NCBI GenBank assembly: GCA_019416865.1 | Contig: DXWL01000019.1 | Span: 1 to 34,587, forward strand | Origin: Fusobacterium sp. | GTDB taxonomy: Bacteria > Fusobacteriota > Fusobacteriia > Fusobacteriales > Fusobacteriaceae | DNA: 34,587 nt | Direction: 5' to 3' | Shown: positions 1 to 7,961 of the stretch, piece after piece | Layout of the letters: each line of letters opens with the position of its first letter | Numbering within the stretch: position 1 is the stretch's first letter | Notes under the pieces: model-generated | Told to the model about the DNA's origin: nothing | Database searches by the model: none | Seen by the model: the letters and a program-made list of their open reading frames with translations, nothing else | Position numbers and translations under genes: made by a program

Positions 1-131
1 AAGAAAATTCGAAACTCACTTCGTTCAGACAGTCGAATTTTCAGTATTCTGTTTCACTGCATAAATTACGAAACAATTTTTAATATCGAGAATTTTATTT
101 TTACAATTTTATAAATGCAACAGCCCCTTTA
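1..131 (-). repeat. Dispersed inverted-repeat element, copy A (cut by window edge)
   Basis: Read on the minus strand, this stretch matches 28245-28364 closely. Both share the blocks AATAAAATTCTCGATATTAA and TTTCGTAATTTATGCAGTGA and the loop TGAACGAAGTGAGTTT. The loop is enclosed by a perfect 10-bp stem, GAAAATTCGA (3-12) with TCGAATTTTC (33-42). In copy B the stem sequence is different but still self-complementary. The element lies beyond the 3' end of the flavoprotein gene, and its outer end is outside the window. A terminator-like or MITE-like role is possible. Confidence 0.75.
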
Positions 132-144
132 TATTTAAAGGAAA

Positions 145-687
145 TTAAATTTTTCTCCAAAGTTCTTTAAGTTCTTTGATTTTTTCACTGTCTTTTGCTA
201 AATCTCCAACAGCATAAGCTGAAATTGATTCATCTATAACAAGCTCCCAGTTTAGATACTCGCAGATACACTCAAATTGTCCGCTTATCAGTTGATATTC
301 TTTATCAGAAAGTTCAGCAGCCCCTACAGCTACAACTCCTATTTTTTTCTTTAGTTTATCAAGACCAGGATTTTTACAATAAATTCTGTCAATCAGAGCT
401 TTAAGTTGAGCAGTGATACCCCACCAATAAACAGGAGAACCGAAGATTACTACATCAGCTTCATATATTTTTTCAATAAGAGGCATAGCTTCATCTTTTA
501 TAACACATTTTCCTCCATTAGTTTTACATGAATTACATGACATACAACCTTTAACATCATATTTTGCCACATCAATAAGTTCTACATCATGTTCACAATT
601 TTCAACTATCCCTTCTGCCACAGCTTTAAGAGCAGTTTTTGTGTTTCCGTTAAATCTTGGACTTCCATTAAGAATTAAAACTTTCAT
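145..687 (-). CDS. Flavodoxin-fold NAD(P)H/FMN reductase, iron-sulfur flavoprotein type
   Basis: A 180-residue cytoplasmic flavoprotein that probably moves electrons between NAD(P)H or ferredoxin and an unknown acceptor. The N-terminus LILNGSPR plus GNT is the FMN phosphate-binding loop of the NADPH-dependent FMN reductase family, and FGSPVYWWGI is its second flavin-contact segment. Residues near 49-62 carry C-x2-C-x2-C-x6-C, the compact cluster motif of archaeal/clostridial iron-sulfur flavoproteins, so a [4Fe-4S] cluster is plausible. The start is set at ATG 687 because AGGAGG lies 8 bases upstream; an in-frame ATG 6 bases earlier is too close to it. It is last in a tight minus-strand row with the kinase and two regulators. 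The physiological substrate cannot be read from the sequence. Confidence 0.85.
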   Translation of the reverse strand: MKVLILNGSPRFNGNTKTALKAVAEGIVENCEHDVELIDVAKYDVKGCMSCNSCKTNGGKCVIKDEAMPLIEKIYEADVVIFGSPVYWWGITAQLKALIDRIYCKNPGLDKLKKKIGVVAVGAAELSDKEYQLISGQFECICEYLNWELVIDESISAYAVGDLAKDSEKIKELKELWRKI

Positions 688-721
688 ACTCATTACCTCC
701 TGCCACAATCACTTTAAAAAA

Positions 722-1603
722 TTATTTATTGTTAATAAGCTCATAAGAAGCATTAAAAACAGGCATATTTAAAAGGGGAAGATTTTTTTCAAGAAGAACT
801 CCTTCTCTTTGAGGATACATAAATCCGTAACTGGATTTTATACAATGTGATATAAACTGCATCCCTTTATCAATAGCTGCAGGAAGGTTGTCCCCCTGCA
901 TAAGACTTCCTACAACGACACTTGTGTAAGCATCTCCTGTTCCAGGATAAGATACAGGCATATATCTGCATGAAACCTTCCAAAAATTATTTTTTTCTTT
1001 TTCGTAGGCAAGAACACTTATCTTATCCTCTTCATTTTTTAAGGGAACACTTGTGATAATAACAATTTTTGACCCTAAATCTGAAAGTTTTTTAAGCCAT
1101 TTTTTTGCCTCGTCAAGAGTTATTTCTTTTTTATACTCTTCATTTAAAAGAAAAGCTGCCTCAGTAAAGTTTGGAGTTATAATATCAGCTTTTCCAATAA
1201 GTTTTCTCATCTCTGAAATTATACCTTTATCCATAGAATCATAAAGAATACCATTATCTCCCATAACAGGGTCAACAACTACAAGATTTTCTTTTGTACC
1301 AAAGTAATCTATAAAATCAGAAACAATTTTAATTTGTCTTACAGAGCCAAGAAAACCTGAATAGATACAGTCAAAATCAAGTTTTAGTGATTTCCAATGA
1401 GAGATATGTTCTTCCATGTAATCAGTAAGGTCTATAAAGCTATAGTTTTCAAAACCACTTGTTTGTGTAGAAAGAACAGCAGTTGGAAGAGGACATACCT
1501 GCACACCCATTGTGGAAAGAATAGGGATTACAGTGGTAAGAGAGGCTCTTCCATACCCAGACAGATCATGTATAGCTGCAGCTTTCTGTATTATTTTTTT
1601 CAT
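722..1603 (-). CDS. pdxY: Pyridoxal/pyridoxamine kinase (PdxY-like)
   Basis: A 293-residue ribokinase-fold enzyme predicted to phosphorylate pyridoxal, pyridoxamine or pyridoxine to the active cofactor form. Visible family marks are the N-terminal IHDLSGYGRAS, the segment VLSTQTSGFENY, VVDPVMGDNG in the ATP/substrate region, and the catalytic PGTGDAY near residues 220-227, where Asp is the base. Length is normal for PdxY (about 287). Start ATG 1603 has an AAAGGA site. It lies 25 bases downstream of a sigma54 activator gene and 34 bases upstream of the flavoprotein, so co-transcription is likely. The divergent operon begins with a PLP enzyme (diaminopropionate ammonia-lyase), which offers a reason for a PLP-supply gene here; that link is inference. 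Confidence 0.88.
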   Translation of the reverse strand: MKKIIQKAAAIHDLSGYGRASLTTVIPILSTMGVQVCPLPTAVLSTQTSGFENYSFIDLTDYMEEHISHWKSLKLDFDCIYSGFLGSVRQIKIVSDFIDYFGTKENLVVVDPVMGDNGILYDSMDKGIISEMRKLIGKADIITPNFTEAAFLLNEEYKKEITLDEAKKWLKKLSDLGSKIVIITSVPLKNEEDKISVLAYEKEKNNFWKVSCRYMPVSYPGTGDAYTSVVVGSLMQGDNLPAAIDKGMQFISHCIKSSYGFMYPQREGVLLEKNLPLLNMPVFNASYELINNK

Positions 1604-1628
1604 AATTTTGCATCCTTTCAGAATTATA

Positions 1629-3368
1629 TTATAGGTTATATTTTTCTATTTTTCTATAGAGAGTAGCAATTCCTATACCGAGTTTTTTTGCACAGATGTT
1701 TTTTCCAGCTGTGTCATTTCCATATTTTATAAGAGCTTTTTTTATAAGAGTTTTTTCACTTTCTTCTATTGTCATAAGAGGTTCAGTATCTTCATTGGAA
1801 GAGCTGTTATTTATAATATTTTCATATAACATATCCTTTGTAATAATTCCTCTTTCATCAGACATATTTATCATAAATTCGACACTGTTTTCAAGCTCTC
1901 TGACATTTCCCGGCCAAGAATAATTTTTCATAATCTTTTTTACATCATCTCCCACAGTGTGAACATTTTTTCCAAAGATATTATTATATTTTTTTATAAG
2001 ATTATCTGTAAGAAGGAAGATGTCCTCTTCTCTCTCACGAAGAGGGGGAATTCTTAGAGGGATAACATTTAATCTGTAGTATAAGTCCTCTCTAAATTTT
2101 TTTTCTTTTATTTTTTGTTTAAGATCTATATTTGTAGCTGCAATTACACGGATATCAAGTTTTGTAAGTTTATTTGAACCAATTCTTACAACAGCTTTAT
2201 CCTGAAGCACTCTTAAAAGTTTTACCTGAAGATAGAAAGGCATCTCTCCTATCTCATCAAGGAAGATCACTCCTCCATTTGCCAGTTCAAATTTTCCCAT
2301 ACGTCCTTCAGAACTAGCTCCGCTGAAGGCACCTTTTATATACCCAAAAAGTTCACTTTCAAGAAGAGAATCAGGAATTGCTCCACAGTTTATAGCAATA
2401 AAAGGTTTTTTTCTTCTTTTGCTGCAGCTGTGAATAGCTCTGGCAATAAGCTCCTTTCCTGTACCGCTTTCCCCAGTTATAAGGACAGTTGACTGAGTTT
2501 CAGCTATTTTTTTTATTTTATTTTTAAGTGTTGTTACAGCTTTTGATTCTCCTATTATATCATCTATGCTTATAGGGTTATCAGCTATTGCGATTTTTGA
2601 AATTTCGGCATTATTTTTGCTGTAGTTATTAAAAAGAAAAAGTTTATATTGTTTCTCATTAAAGGAAGAGATTGGAAGAATAACACCTACAAGGGTGTAA
2701 TTTCTTTTTTCTATCTCTGCTGAATATATATTTTTTCCAAAGACTATCTCATTTTTTGAAACTATATTTATAGATACAGGCTCTGTTCTAAAATTATTGT
2801 TTATTTTAAGTTCTTTTAAGGCATCATCATTTGCATCAACTATGATTCCATTTTCGTTTATAACAACTACACATTTATCAAAGTTATTTATGATTTGGTT
2901 AAGAATATCCATTCTCTCTTTTTTTTCATTTACTTCTTCAGCTTCTGCTACTTTAGCTGATATAAACTCACTTATCTGCTCTGTAAATTTAAGGTGTGAA
3001 TCAATTTTTTTCAGAACTTTTTTTCTGTTTTTTTCATTTAGACAGACAAGTCCAATAACTCCGATTACTTCATCTTTATATATGATAGGTGCTGACATCT
3101 CAAGTTTTTCTTCACAAGAATCTTTAAAAGCACATTGAGAACATATAAGATGTTTGCTTGGATCTTCAATTATACAGCTTTTACCTGTAGAGATAACATT
3201 TTTATAAACAGCTCCTTTTGAAATTTGATTTTCCAGCTTTCTAAAAACACCAGTTCCTGCTATTCTGATCATATCCCTGTCAACTATTTCAACTTCACAT
3301 TCAACTACACTGGCTATTATTTCAGCATACTCTTTCACATGGGTTTGTATATTTTTTAAATAAGACAA
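1629..3368 (-). CDS. Sigma54-dependent transcriptional activator 1 (GAF-like, PAS, AAA+, Fis HTH)
   Basis: A 579-residue bacterial enhancer-binding protein. Residues about 1-140 form a GAF-like sensor with C76-x2-C79-x5-C85 and a further C109, positions shared with the neighbouring paralogue. A PAS-like segment follows near 150-260. The AAA+ domain starts near 270 with Walker A GESGTGKE (299-306), Walker B VIFLDEIG (367-374) and a sigma54-contact loop reading GAFSGA (346-351) instead of GAFTGA. The C-terminus is a Fis-type helix-turn-helix ending ATLYRKIEKYNL. The start is a TTG at 3368 behind AGGAGAG. E. coli has a similar regulator (YgeV) in its yge/xdh cluster, so control of the purine cluster is the likely job. 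The ligand is unknown. Confidence 0.9.
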   Translation of the reverse strand: MSYLKNIQTHVKEYAEIIASVVECEVEIVDRDMIRIAGTGVFRKLENQISKGAVYKNVISTGKSCIIEDPSKHLICSQCAFKDSCEEKLEMSAPIIYKDEVIGVIGLVCLNEKNRKKVLKKIDSHLKFTEQISEFISAKVAEAEEVNEKKERMDILNQIINNFDKCVVVINENGIIVDANDDALKELKINNNFRTEPVSINIVSKNEIVFGKNIYSAEIEKRNYTLVGVILPISSFNEKQYKLFLFNNYSKNNAEISKIAIADNPISIDDIIGESKAVTTLKNKIKKIAETQSTVLITGESGTGKELIARAIHSCSKRRKKPFIAINCGAIPDSLLESELFGYIKGAFSGASSEGRMGKFELANGGVIFLDEIGEMPFYLQVKLLRVLQDKAVVRIGSNKLTKLDIRVIAATNIDLKQKIKEKKFREDLYYRLNVIPLRIPPLREREEDIFLLTDNLIKKYNNIFGKNVHTVGDDVKKIMKNYSWPGNVRELENSVEFMINMSDERGIITKDMLYENIINNSSSNEDTEPLMTIEESEKTLIKKALIKYGNDTAGKNICAKKLGIGIATLYRKIEKYNL

Positions 3369-3398
3369 TTTTATACTCTCCTTTTTCAGTTTATGAGA

Positions 3399-5117
3399 TT
3401 ATTTTTCTAAGTTGTACTGCTTTATTTTTCTGTACAGGGTTGCAAGACTGATATCTAAAGTTTCTGCAATTTTTACCTTGTCCTTTGAAGAGGTTCCAAA
3501 TCTCTGCATCAAAGTTTTTATAGCATCTTTTTCCATTTCAGCCAAAGTTTTTATCTCATATTTTTCTGAAGAATTTACAAATCTTGGTGGGAGATGTTTA
3601 AGAGATATAAAAGGATCTCTTTCATCCACTACATTTATAATATATTCTACGACATTTTTCAACTCTCTTATATTTCCGGGCCAACTATAAGAAGTAAAAG
3701 CCTTCATAACTTCGTTGGAAAATGTTTTTAGGGGAGTATTGAAAAGCTGAGAATATTTTACAATAAAATACTCTGCCAACTCCTCAATATCTTTCGGTCT
3801 GTTACGAAGAGGAGGAATATCTACAGGAAATACATTTAATCTGTAGTACAGATCTTCTCTAAATTTATTTTCTTTTACAAGCTCTTCTAAATCTTTGTTT
3901 GTTGCAGCAATTATTCTTATGTCAATTTTTTTTCCTTTTCCCGCACCTATAGGGGTGATTGTTTTCTCTTGAAGAACTCTTAAAAGTTTCACTTGAAGAG
4001 AGAGAGGCATATCCCCTATCTCATCAAGGAAAATCGTTCCTCCATCAGCTTGTTCAAAATACCCTATTTTTCCTTTTGGATTTGCTCCTGTAAAAGCTCC
4101 CTTTACATATCCAAAAAATTCACTTTCCATAAGATTTTCAGGGATAGCCCCACAGTTTACTGGAATAAAAGGTTTATCAGCTCTGTTGCTGTTTTCATGT
4201 ACAGCTCTTGCAGCTACCTCTTTTCCTGTACCGCTTTCCCCAGTTATAAGAATAGTAGTTGTAGTTTTAGCTACCCTTTGTATTTTAGAATAGACATTCT
4301 GCATCTGAGGAGAGTTGAAAATAAATATCTTTGCATAACCACTGTTAAATTGGTGAAGATATTTTTTAAATTTTTCAGACTCTTGGAAAACATAAAGGGT
4401 TCTAAATCTTCCCATATGTGTAGGGAAGTCTAAAATATCTCCTACTACTTCATGAGTTATATTTCCACAAGTAAGCTGAAACTCTTTTTTATCAAGCATA
4501 TCGTTAATATCTTCAGCTCTGATATACATACCAGGCTCATAATTACCAAAAAGATTTACTCCCATATCATTTATAAGCTCAATCTTATTATCTTCATTTG
4601 TAATAATTATAGCATTTGGAATACCATTAACTACATTTAAAAGAACTTGATTGTTATTTTCAATCATAATCTTTTCATTTTCCTGATATACATGGGAGCT
4701 TATAAAAGCTGCCATCTGTTTTAAAAATTTTATATAAGATTCTTTTTTATGAAGAAACTCTCTCTTTTGAAACTCATCAAAACAAATAAGCCCTATAACT
4801 CCAACAGCTTCAGATTTAAAAATAATAGGTGTTGAAATCTCTAAAACCTCTCCACAGGTACCCTTTGAAGGACAACTGTCGCAGATCTCTTCTTTTCTTG
4901 GGTTTGTAATAATATAGGTTTCTTTTGTTTTCAAAACTTTTTTATACACATGAGCTTCTTCAGACATACTCAGTCCTACTTTTTCTTTTATACGCCCAGT
5001 TCCAGCAATCCTCGTAAGATTTTTATCCATTACTTCAACATCAATATTCAAAATCTGTGAAATAGTTTCAGCATACTTCATTACATCATCTTTTATTTTT
5101 AATAATAGATTATCCAT
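3399..5117 (-). CDS. Sigma54-dependent transcriptional activator 2 (GAF-like, PAS, AAA+, Fis HTH)
   Basis: A 572-residue paralogue of the adjacent activator with the same domain order. The sensor half has C79-x2-C82-x5-C88 and C112, matching the four cysteines of activator 1. A PAS-like segment lies near 155-245. The AAA+ core has Walker A GESGTGKE (293-300), a canonical GAFTGA loop (340-345) and Walker B TIFLDEIG (361-368). A Fis-type HTH with ATLYRKIKQYNL ends the protein. The start is ATG 5117 behind a GGGGAGA site; the open frame extends upstream to 5267, but that part runs through operator DNA and has no ribosome site. It is divergent from the ygeX operon and 56 bases from the first palindromic site, consistent with direct control of that operon. 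Confidence 0.92.
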   Translation of the reverse strand: MDNLLLKIKDDVMKYAETISQILNIDVEVMDKNLTRIAGTGRIKEKVGLSMSEEAHVYKKVLKTKETYIITNPRKEEICDSCPSKGTCGEVLEISTPIIFKSEAVGVIGLICFDEFQKREFLHKKESYIKFLKQMAAFISSHVYQENEKIMIENNNQVLLNVVNGIPNAIIITNEDNKIELINDMGVNLFGNYEPGMYIRAEDINDMLDKKEFQLTCGNITHEVVGDILDFPTHMGRFRTLYVFQESEKFKKYLHQFNSGYAKIFIFNSPQMQNVYSKIQRVAKTTTTILITGESGTGKEVAARAVHENSNRADKPFIPVNCGAIPENLMESEFFGYVKGAFTGANPKGKIGYFEQADGGTIFLDEIGDMPLSLQVKLLRVLQEKTITPIGAGKGKKIDIRIIAATNKDLEELVKENKFREDLYYRLNVFPVDIPPLRNRPKDIEELAEYFIVKYSQLFNTPLKTFSNEVMKAFTSYSWPGNIRELKNVVEYIINVVDERDPFISLKHLPPRFVNSSEKYEIKTLAEMEKDAIKTLMQRFGTSSKDKVKIAETLDISLATLYRKIKQYNLEK

Positions 5118-5172
5118 ATCTCTCCCCTTTTTTATGTAATTATTTTTCTGCTTTTTATTAATTATAATATAT

Positions 5173-5275
5173 TTTCTCAAAATGAGAAAGAAAAATATAT
5201 ATTTTTGAAAGAGCATTGAGAAATAGAGCATTTTTATAAATTTCTCAAAATGCGATATTTTTCTCAAAATGAGAA
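5173..5275. promoter_or_regulatory. Enhancer-type palindromes, class TTCTCA-AAA-TGAGAA (three sites)
   Basis: Site 1 (5173-5189) is the perfect palindrome TTTCTCAAAATGAGAAA. Site 2 (5242-5256) keeps the left half TTCTCA but has TGCGAT on the right. Site 3 (5261-5275) is again the perfect TTCTCAAAATGAGAA. Sites 2 and 3 are centred 19 bases apart. They lie about 100-200 bases upstream of the -12 element of the ygeX promoter, the usual place for sites bound by sigma54 activators. Binding by one of the two adjacent activators is inferred. Confidence 0.75.
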
Positions 5276-5359
5276 GAAAAAAATAAAAAATTCAAAAAAA
5301 TAGATTTAAAATAGAACAAAAAAGACTTATAATATACAAAAGTATGCATTTTTATCAGT

Positions 5360-5375
5360 TGGCATAAATTTTGCT
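5360..5375 (+). promoter_or_regulatory. Sigma54 (-24/-12) promoter of the ygeX operon
   Basis: The sequence TTGGCATAAATTTTGCTTT contains GG at 5361-5362 and GC at 5373-5374 with exactly 10 bases between them, matching the sigma54 consensus TGGCAC-N5-TTGC. Transcription should begin about 12 bases after the GC, near 5386, leaving a leader of about 30 bases before the ATG of ygeX. An open frame can be extended to a TTG at 5371, but that codon overlaps the -12 element and cannot be the start. Confidence 0.88.
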
Positions 5376-5415
5376 TTATATAAAAGTGAAAACAAAAAAT
5401 TTTCAGGAGGAAAAA

Positions 5416-6636
5416 ATGGAATTATTAAAATGGGTACACAACAAAAAAAGCAGAGATGCAGAATATAAAAAATCAGAACTTGTAGGTTTTGATGATAAGA
5501 GTATGCACGATGTTTATGAATTTCATAAAAGCTTACCTAACTATCAACCTACACCTTTAGTAGATCTTAAAAATCTTGCAGCACATTACGGAGTAAAAAA
5601 AGTATGGCTTAAAGATGAATCAAAAAGATTTGGTTTAAATGCTTTCAAAGTACTTGGAGGATCTTATGCAATAGGAAAATATCTTAGCCAAAGACTTGGA
5701 AAAGATATCAACGAACTTCCATACAATGTTTTAATATCTGATGAAGTTAAAAAAGAACTTGGAGATGTTACTTTCGTAACTGCAACAGACGGTAACCATG
5801 GAAGAGGGGTTGCTTGGATGGCTAATAGATTAAAACAAAAATCAGTAGTATACATGCCTAAAGGATCTGCTCAAATGAGATTTGATGCAATAGCAAGAGA
5901 AGGAGCAGATGTAACAATCACAGACCTTAACTATGATGATGCAGTAAGACTTGCAAACAAAGGTGCTGAAGATTATGGTTGGATAATGGTACAAGATACA
6001 GCTTGGGATGGATATGAAGAAATTCCTCTATGGATAATGCAAGGATACTCTACAATAATAAATGAAGTTGTAGAACAACTAAAAGCTTGTGGAAATGAAA
6101 AACCTACTCACGTATTCTTACAAGCAGGAGTTGGATCATTTGCAGGAGCAGTTCAAGGATACTTAGCTCACCTTTACGGAGATGACAGACCTATAACAGT
6201 AATCTGTGAACCTCATGGAGCAAACTGTATATATAAATCAATGGAAGCAAACGATGGAAATCCTCATAATGTTGGAGGAGACCTTACAACAATAATGGCA
6301 GGACTTGCTTGTGGAGAACCAAATACAATCAGCTGGAAAATTTTAAGAGACAATGCAGATTTCTCTGTTTCATGTGATGATTCTATAGCAGCAAGAGGAA
6401 TGAGAGTATTATCTTCACCTCTAGGAAATGACCAAAGAGTAATTTCTGGAGAATCAGGAGCAGTAGGACTTGGATTATTCACAGTATTATCTGAGAAAAA
6501 AGAAGAGTTTGCAGAATTAATGAAAGCATTAAAAATTGATGAAAACTCAAGAATTTTATGTATCAGTACTGAGGGAGATACTGACGTAGAAGGTTATAAA
6601 AACGTAGTATGGAATGGATCTCATCCAAATAAATAA
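5416..6636 (+). CDS. ygeX: 2,3-diaminopropionate ammonia-lyase
   Basis: A 406-residue PLP-dependent fold-type II enzyme that splits 2,3-diaminopropionate into pyruvate and two ammonia. The PLP lysine is K78 in RFGLNAFKVLGGSYA, within the KDESKRFGLNAFK signature of this family. TATDGNHGRG (about 123-132) carries the acidic residue and cofactor contacts; ISGESGAVGLG near the C-terminus is the phosphate-side glycine segment. Length agrees with E. coli YgeX (about 398). Start ATG 5416 follows AGGAGG. It is the first gene behind the sigma54 promoter. In gut bacteria this gene is part of a conserved anaerobic purine/urate degradation set, where it is taken to run the last nitrogen-releasing step. 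Confidence 0.95.
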   Translation: MELLKWVHNKKSRDAEYKKSELVGFDDKSMHDVYEFHKSLPNYQPTPLVDLKNLAAHYGVKKVWLKDESKRFGLNAFKVLGGSYAIGKYLSQRLGKDINELPYNVLISDEVKKELGDVTFVTATDGNHGRGVAWMANRLKQKSVVYMPKGSAQMRFDAIAREGADVTITDLNYDDAVRLANKGAEDYGWIMVQDTAWDGYEEIPLWIMQGYSTIINEVVEQLKACGNEKPTHVFLQAGVGSFAGAVQGYLAHLYGDDRPITVICEPHGANCIYKSMEANDGNPHNVGGDLTTIMAGLACGEPNTISWKILRDNADFSVSCDDSIAARGMRVLSSPLGNDQRVISGESGAVGLGLFTVLSEKKEEFAELMKALKIDENSRILCISTEGDTDVEGYKNVVWNGSHPNK

Positions 6637-6692
6637 TTTATAAAGTAGTTTGTAGTTAATATAAAAATATTATTGAAAAAATGGAGGATAAA

Positions 6693-7877
6693 ATGTTAAC
6701 TGAAGCAAGAAAACAACAATTAATAGAAACACTTAGCAATTTAATTCAAAGAAGAAGCTATTCTGGAGAAGAAAAAGAAGTAGTAGAATATATTGAAAAA
6801 GTAATGAAAGAAGTAGGATATGATACAGTTCATATAGACAAATATGGAAACGTAATTGGATCAATCAAAGGAAAATATGAAGGACCAAAAGTATTAATGG
6901 ATGGACATATTGATACAGTTCCAGTAGATGAAGAAAAATGGACTGAAAAACCATTTGGTGGAGAAGTTCACGATGGAAAATTATTCGGAAGAGGAACTAC
7001 AGATATGAAAGGTTCTGTATGTGCAATGATATTAGCAGGAGCTTACTTAGCACAAGACCTTAAAAAAGAATTTGCTGGAGAAATATTCATGGCAGGTGTA
7101 GTTCATGAAGAGTGTTTCGAGGGAGTAGCAGCAAGAGAAATCAGTGCTTATGTAAATCCAGATATCGTAATAATTGGAGAAGCTTCTCAATTAAACCTTA
7201 AAATAGGACAAAGAGGAAGAGGAGAAATAGTTGTAGAAACTTTCGGAAAACCAGCTCACTCAGCTAACCCAGAAAAAGGAATCAATGCTGTATATAAAAT
7301 GATGAATATAATAGGAGAAATTCAAAAATTACCTATGACTCATCACAAAGATTTAGGATATGGAATCCTAGAATTAACTGATATTAAATCATCTCCATAT
7401 CCAGGAGCATCAGTAGTACCTGATTATTGTAGAGCTACTTATGACAGAAGACTTCTTGTAGGAGAAACTTTAGAAAGCGTTTTAGCTCCAATTCAAAAAT
7501 TATTAGATGAAATGATGGCTAAAGACGAAACTCTTAAAGCAAAAGTTTCTTACGCAGTAGGAAAAGAAAAATGTTGGACAGGAAATGACATTATAGGAGA
7601 AAGATTCTTCCCAGGTTGGGTATATGAAGAAAAAGAAGAATATGTACAAAAAGCAGTTGAAGCTTTAAGAGCAATAGGACAAAATCCTGAAATTACTCAC
7701 TACAACTTCTGTACAAACGGATCTCACTATGCTGGAGAAGCTGGAATAAAAACAATAGGATATGGACCTTCAAGAGAAAATCTTGCTCATACAATTGACG
7801 AATACATCGAACTAGATCAACTATACAAAGTAACTGAAGGATACTATGCTATCTTAAAAGCATACTTAGCAAAATAA
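6693..7877 (+). CDS. ygeY: YgeY-type M20-family hydrolase (selenium-metabolism-linked)
   Basis: A 394-residue metal-dependent amidohydrolase/deacylase of the ArgE/DapE/CPG2 (M20) family. Metal ligands and catalytic residues are visible: H72-x-D74 in MDGHIDTVP, D104 in GRGTTDMKG, the EE pair in VHEECFEG, and a late His in ENLAHTIDEYIE. GERFFPGWVYEE and CTNGSHYAGE are typical of the YgeY subgroup. ATG 6693 is chosen because the GGAG site lies 7 bases upstream; the ATG at 6681 overlaps that site. It lies 56 bases after ygeX with no terminator between. It is thought to hydrolyse an amide or carbamoyl intermediate upstream of diaminopropionate; the exact substrate is not visible. Confidence 0.93.
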   Translation: MLTEARKQQLIETLSNLIQRRSYSGEEKEVVEYIEKVMKEVGYDTVHIDKYGNVIGSIKGKYEGPKVLMDGHIDTVPVDEEKWTEKPFGGEVHDGKLFGRGTTDMKGSVCAMILAGAYLAQDLKKEFAGEIFMAGVVHEECFEGVAAREISAYVNPDIVIIGEASQLNLKIGQRGRGEIVVETFGKPAHSANPEKGINAVYKMMNIIGEIQKLPMTHHKDLGYGILELTDIKSSPYPGASVVPDYCRATYDRRLLVGETLESVLAPIQKLLDEMMAKDETLKAKVSYAVGKEKCWTGNDIIGERFFPGWVYEEKEEYVQKAVEALRAIGQNPEITHYNFCTNGSHYAGEAGIKTIGYGPSRENLAHTIDEYIELDQLYKVTEGYYAILKAYLAK

Positions 7878-7961
7878 GCTAAAAAACTTAAGGGTAATAA
7901 TGGGTTGAGATAAATAACATTGTATAAAAACGGGTGAAAATTAAAAAGGGGTGGATATTAT

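Noticed and set aside
5371..5415. N-terminal extension of diaminopropionate ammonia-lyase from a TTG at 5371
   Set aside because: The codon overlaps the -12 element of the sigma54 promoter and lies upstream of the expected transcription start; ATG 5416 has AGGAGG.
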